From NCBI GenBank assembly GCA_034521225.1, contig JAXHMR010000027.1:62001-126000 (forward strand): 64,000 bases of DNA, given 5' to 3'. A program made the position numbers and the translations under genes. The notes beneath the pieces are model-generated. The model ran no database searches, had not been told where the DNA came from, and saw nothing but the letters and a program-made list of their open reading frames with translations. This document shows, piece by piece, positions 63,593 through 64,000 of the stretch. This stretch comes from Woeseia sp034521225 (lineage in GTDB: Bacteria > Pseudomonadota > Gammaproteobacteria > Steroidobacterales > Woeseiaceae). Positions within the stretch are counted from its first letter, which is position 1. Each line of letters starts with the position of its first letter.

Positions 63593-63622
63593 GGCCACGA
63601 TGCCACCATTGGCATCGTGGCC
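63593..63622. repeat. Perfect hairpin upstream of the membrane protein gene
   Basis: GGCCACGATGCCA and TGGCATCGTGGCC form a 13-bp perfect stem around a CCAT loop. It lies just beyond the 5' end of the unknown membrane protein and opens a repeat cluster. Confidence 0.7.
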
Positions 63623-63660
63623 ACCTCGCAACGCCTGTGACTCTGCCAATCGGTGCGAGA

Positions 63661-63770
63661 TCGCCACGGCGCTCCGCGCCTCGCGATGACAGCGCGGTCG
63701 TCACGGCGCTGTGCGCCTCGCGATGACAGCGCGGTCGTCACGGCGTTGTGCGCCTCGCGATGACGGGCCA
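63661..63770. repeat. Three tandem 37-bp repeats
   Basis: Units begin at 63661, 63698 and 63735. Each has the form TCGYCACGGCG, a short variable segment, CGCCTCGCGATGAC, and in the first two AGCGCGG. Only a few substitutions separate units. The motif resembles dispersed 'cgcctcgcgatgac' intergenic repeats known from various proteobacteria. No coding function is apparent. Confidence 0.8.
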
Positions 63771-63796
63771 TTCGGCCGCGGCCGAATGGCCCGTCA
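63761..63796. repeat. Perfect 36-bp palindrome overlapping a stop codon
   Basis: TGACGGGCCATTCGGCCG is followed immediately by its exact reverse complement, with no loop. The last three bases (63794-63796) are the stop codon of the partial gene on the minus strand. It could form a terminator stem for that gene. Confidence 0.8.
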
Positions 63797-64000
63797 GTCC
63801 TGTCGCAATTGCCAGGTACTTGATCCGGCCTCTGTAATCAGGCCGCGGGCCAATAACCAGTCGCGTGCGTCGCTCGCATCATCTTCAAACCACCGTCGTG
63901 TCGAACCGAGCCGGAAGCTGTAGCCCCACGCATCCATGTCGCGCATCAGCCGCGCCCGGCCTACACCCGGAAGTTGGGCCGCGAGTATCAGCTGCAGGTA
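63794..64000 (-). CDS. C-terminal fragment of an unidentified protein
   Basis: An open minus-strand frame enters from the window edge and ends at TGA 63796-63794 after 68 residues. It reads YLQLILAAQLPGVGRARLMRDM, then DAWGYSFRLGSTRRWFEDDASDARDWLLARGLITEAGSSTWQL. The composition and helical pattern look genuine, and ARDWLLARGLI resembles a winged-helix or DNA-binding tail. I do not recognise the family. Confidence 0.6.
   Translation of the reverse strand, partial: YLQLILAAQLPGVGRARLMRDMDAWGYSFRLGSTRRWFEDDASDARDWLLARGLITEAGSSTWQLRQD

Overview
The window is about 64 kb of GC-rich (roughly 60%), densely packed bacterial chromosome. It most resembles a gammaproteobacterium outside the Enterobacterales. 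The evidence is conserved gene neighbourhoods: pdxA-rsmA-apaG-apaH, lgt-thyA, ygfB-pepP-ubiH-ubiI facing a ZapB-like gene, zapA and 6S RNA, pmbA facing darP, yhdP-rng-maf, and holA-nadD-rsfS-rlmH. A CRP/Vfr-type regulator and a Coq7-type ubiquinone hydroxylase agree with this. I cannot name the genus from sequence alone. There is no prophage, CRISPR array, transposase or plasmid gene.

Layout. 1-2.8 kb: end of pdxA, rsmA, apaG, apaH. 2.9-7.6 kb: a compact kynurenine-branch tryptophan catabolic operon (RidA-like deaminase, 3-hydroxyanthranilate dioxygenase, ACMS decarboxylase, kynureninase, kynurenine monooxygenase). 7.8-15.8 kb: folA, thyA, lgt, a thioredoxin-fold DUF255 protein, a DUF4124/M23 peptidase and a large duplicated trypsin/PDZ protease. 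16-21.3 kb: a glycine cleavage operon (gcvT-gcvH-gcvPA-tpx-gcvPB) under a tandem glycine riboswitch, with a thiol peroxidase inserted. 21.3-31.2 kb: DUF885 peptidase, an ATP-grasp/UUP1-7TM pair, two ubiquinone hydroxylases, pepP, ygfB, zapA and 6S RNA. 31.2-35.3 kb: a gene-poor stretch with a lysine-rich H1-like protein, rpiA, tRNA-Gln, rplM-rpsI and many hairpins. 35.3-50 kb: DUF481 porin-like protein, coq7, crp, rpe, djlA, purC, a cobalamin-binding protein, YihY, pmbA, darP, purEK, an AAA-FHA protein and tldD. 50.4-64 kb: yhdP, rng, maf, rlmH, rsfS, nadD, holA, Trm112, merC, yidD, sufE, cysS, hisI, a membrane protein and a partial gene.

Functional themes. Purine synthesis (purC, purE, purK), aerobic ubiquinone synthesis (coq7, ubiH, ubiI), one-carbon metabolism (gcv, thyA, folA) and tryptophan catabolism dominate. 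The TldD and PmbA partners are both present but lie on either side of a purine/AAA-FHA block.

Two genome-wide features stand out. First, about 25 single-base frameshifts break otherwise well-conserved housekeeping genes, several in homopolymers. This is most simply residual indel error from an error-prone long-read assembly, and it creates false fusions (PdxA-RsmA, ThyA-FolA). Second, non-coding space is filled by several families of palindromic elements. The clearest is a 183-185 bp element in four copies, with 16-bp terminal inverted repeats and an internal two-hairpin core closed by a long stem. It is the best candidate here for an undescribed repeat or mobile system.
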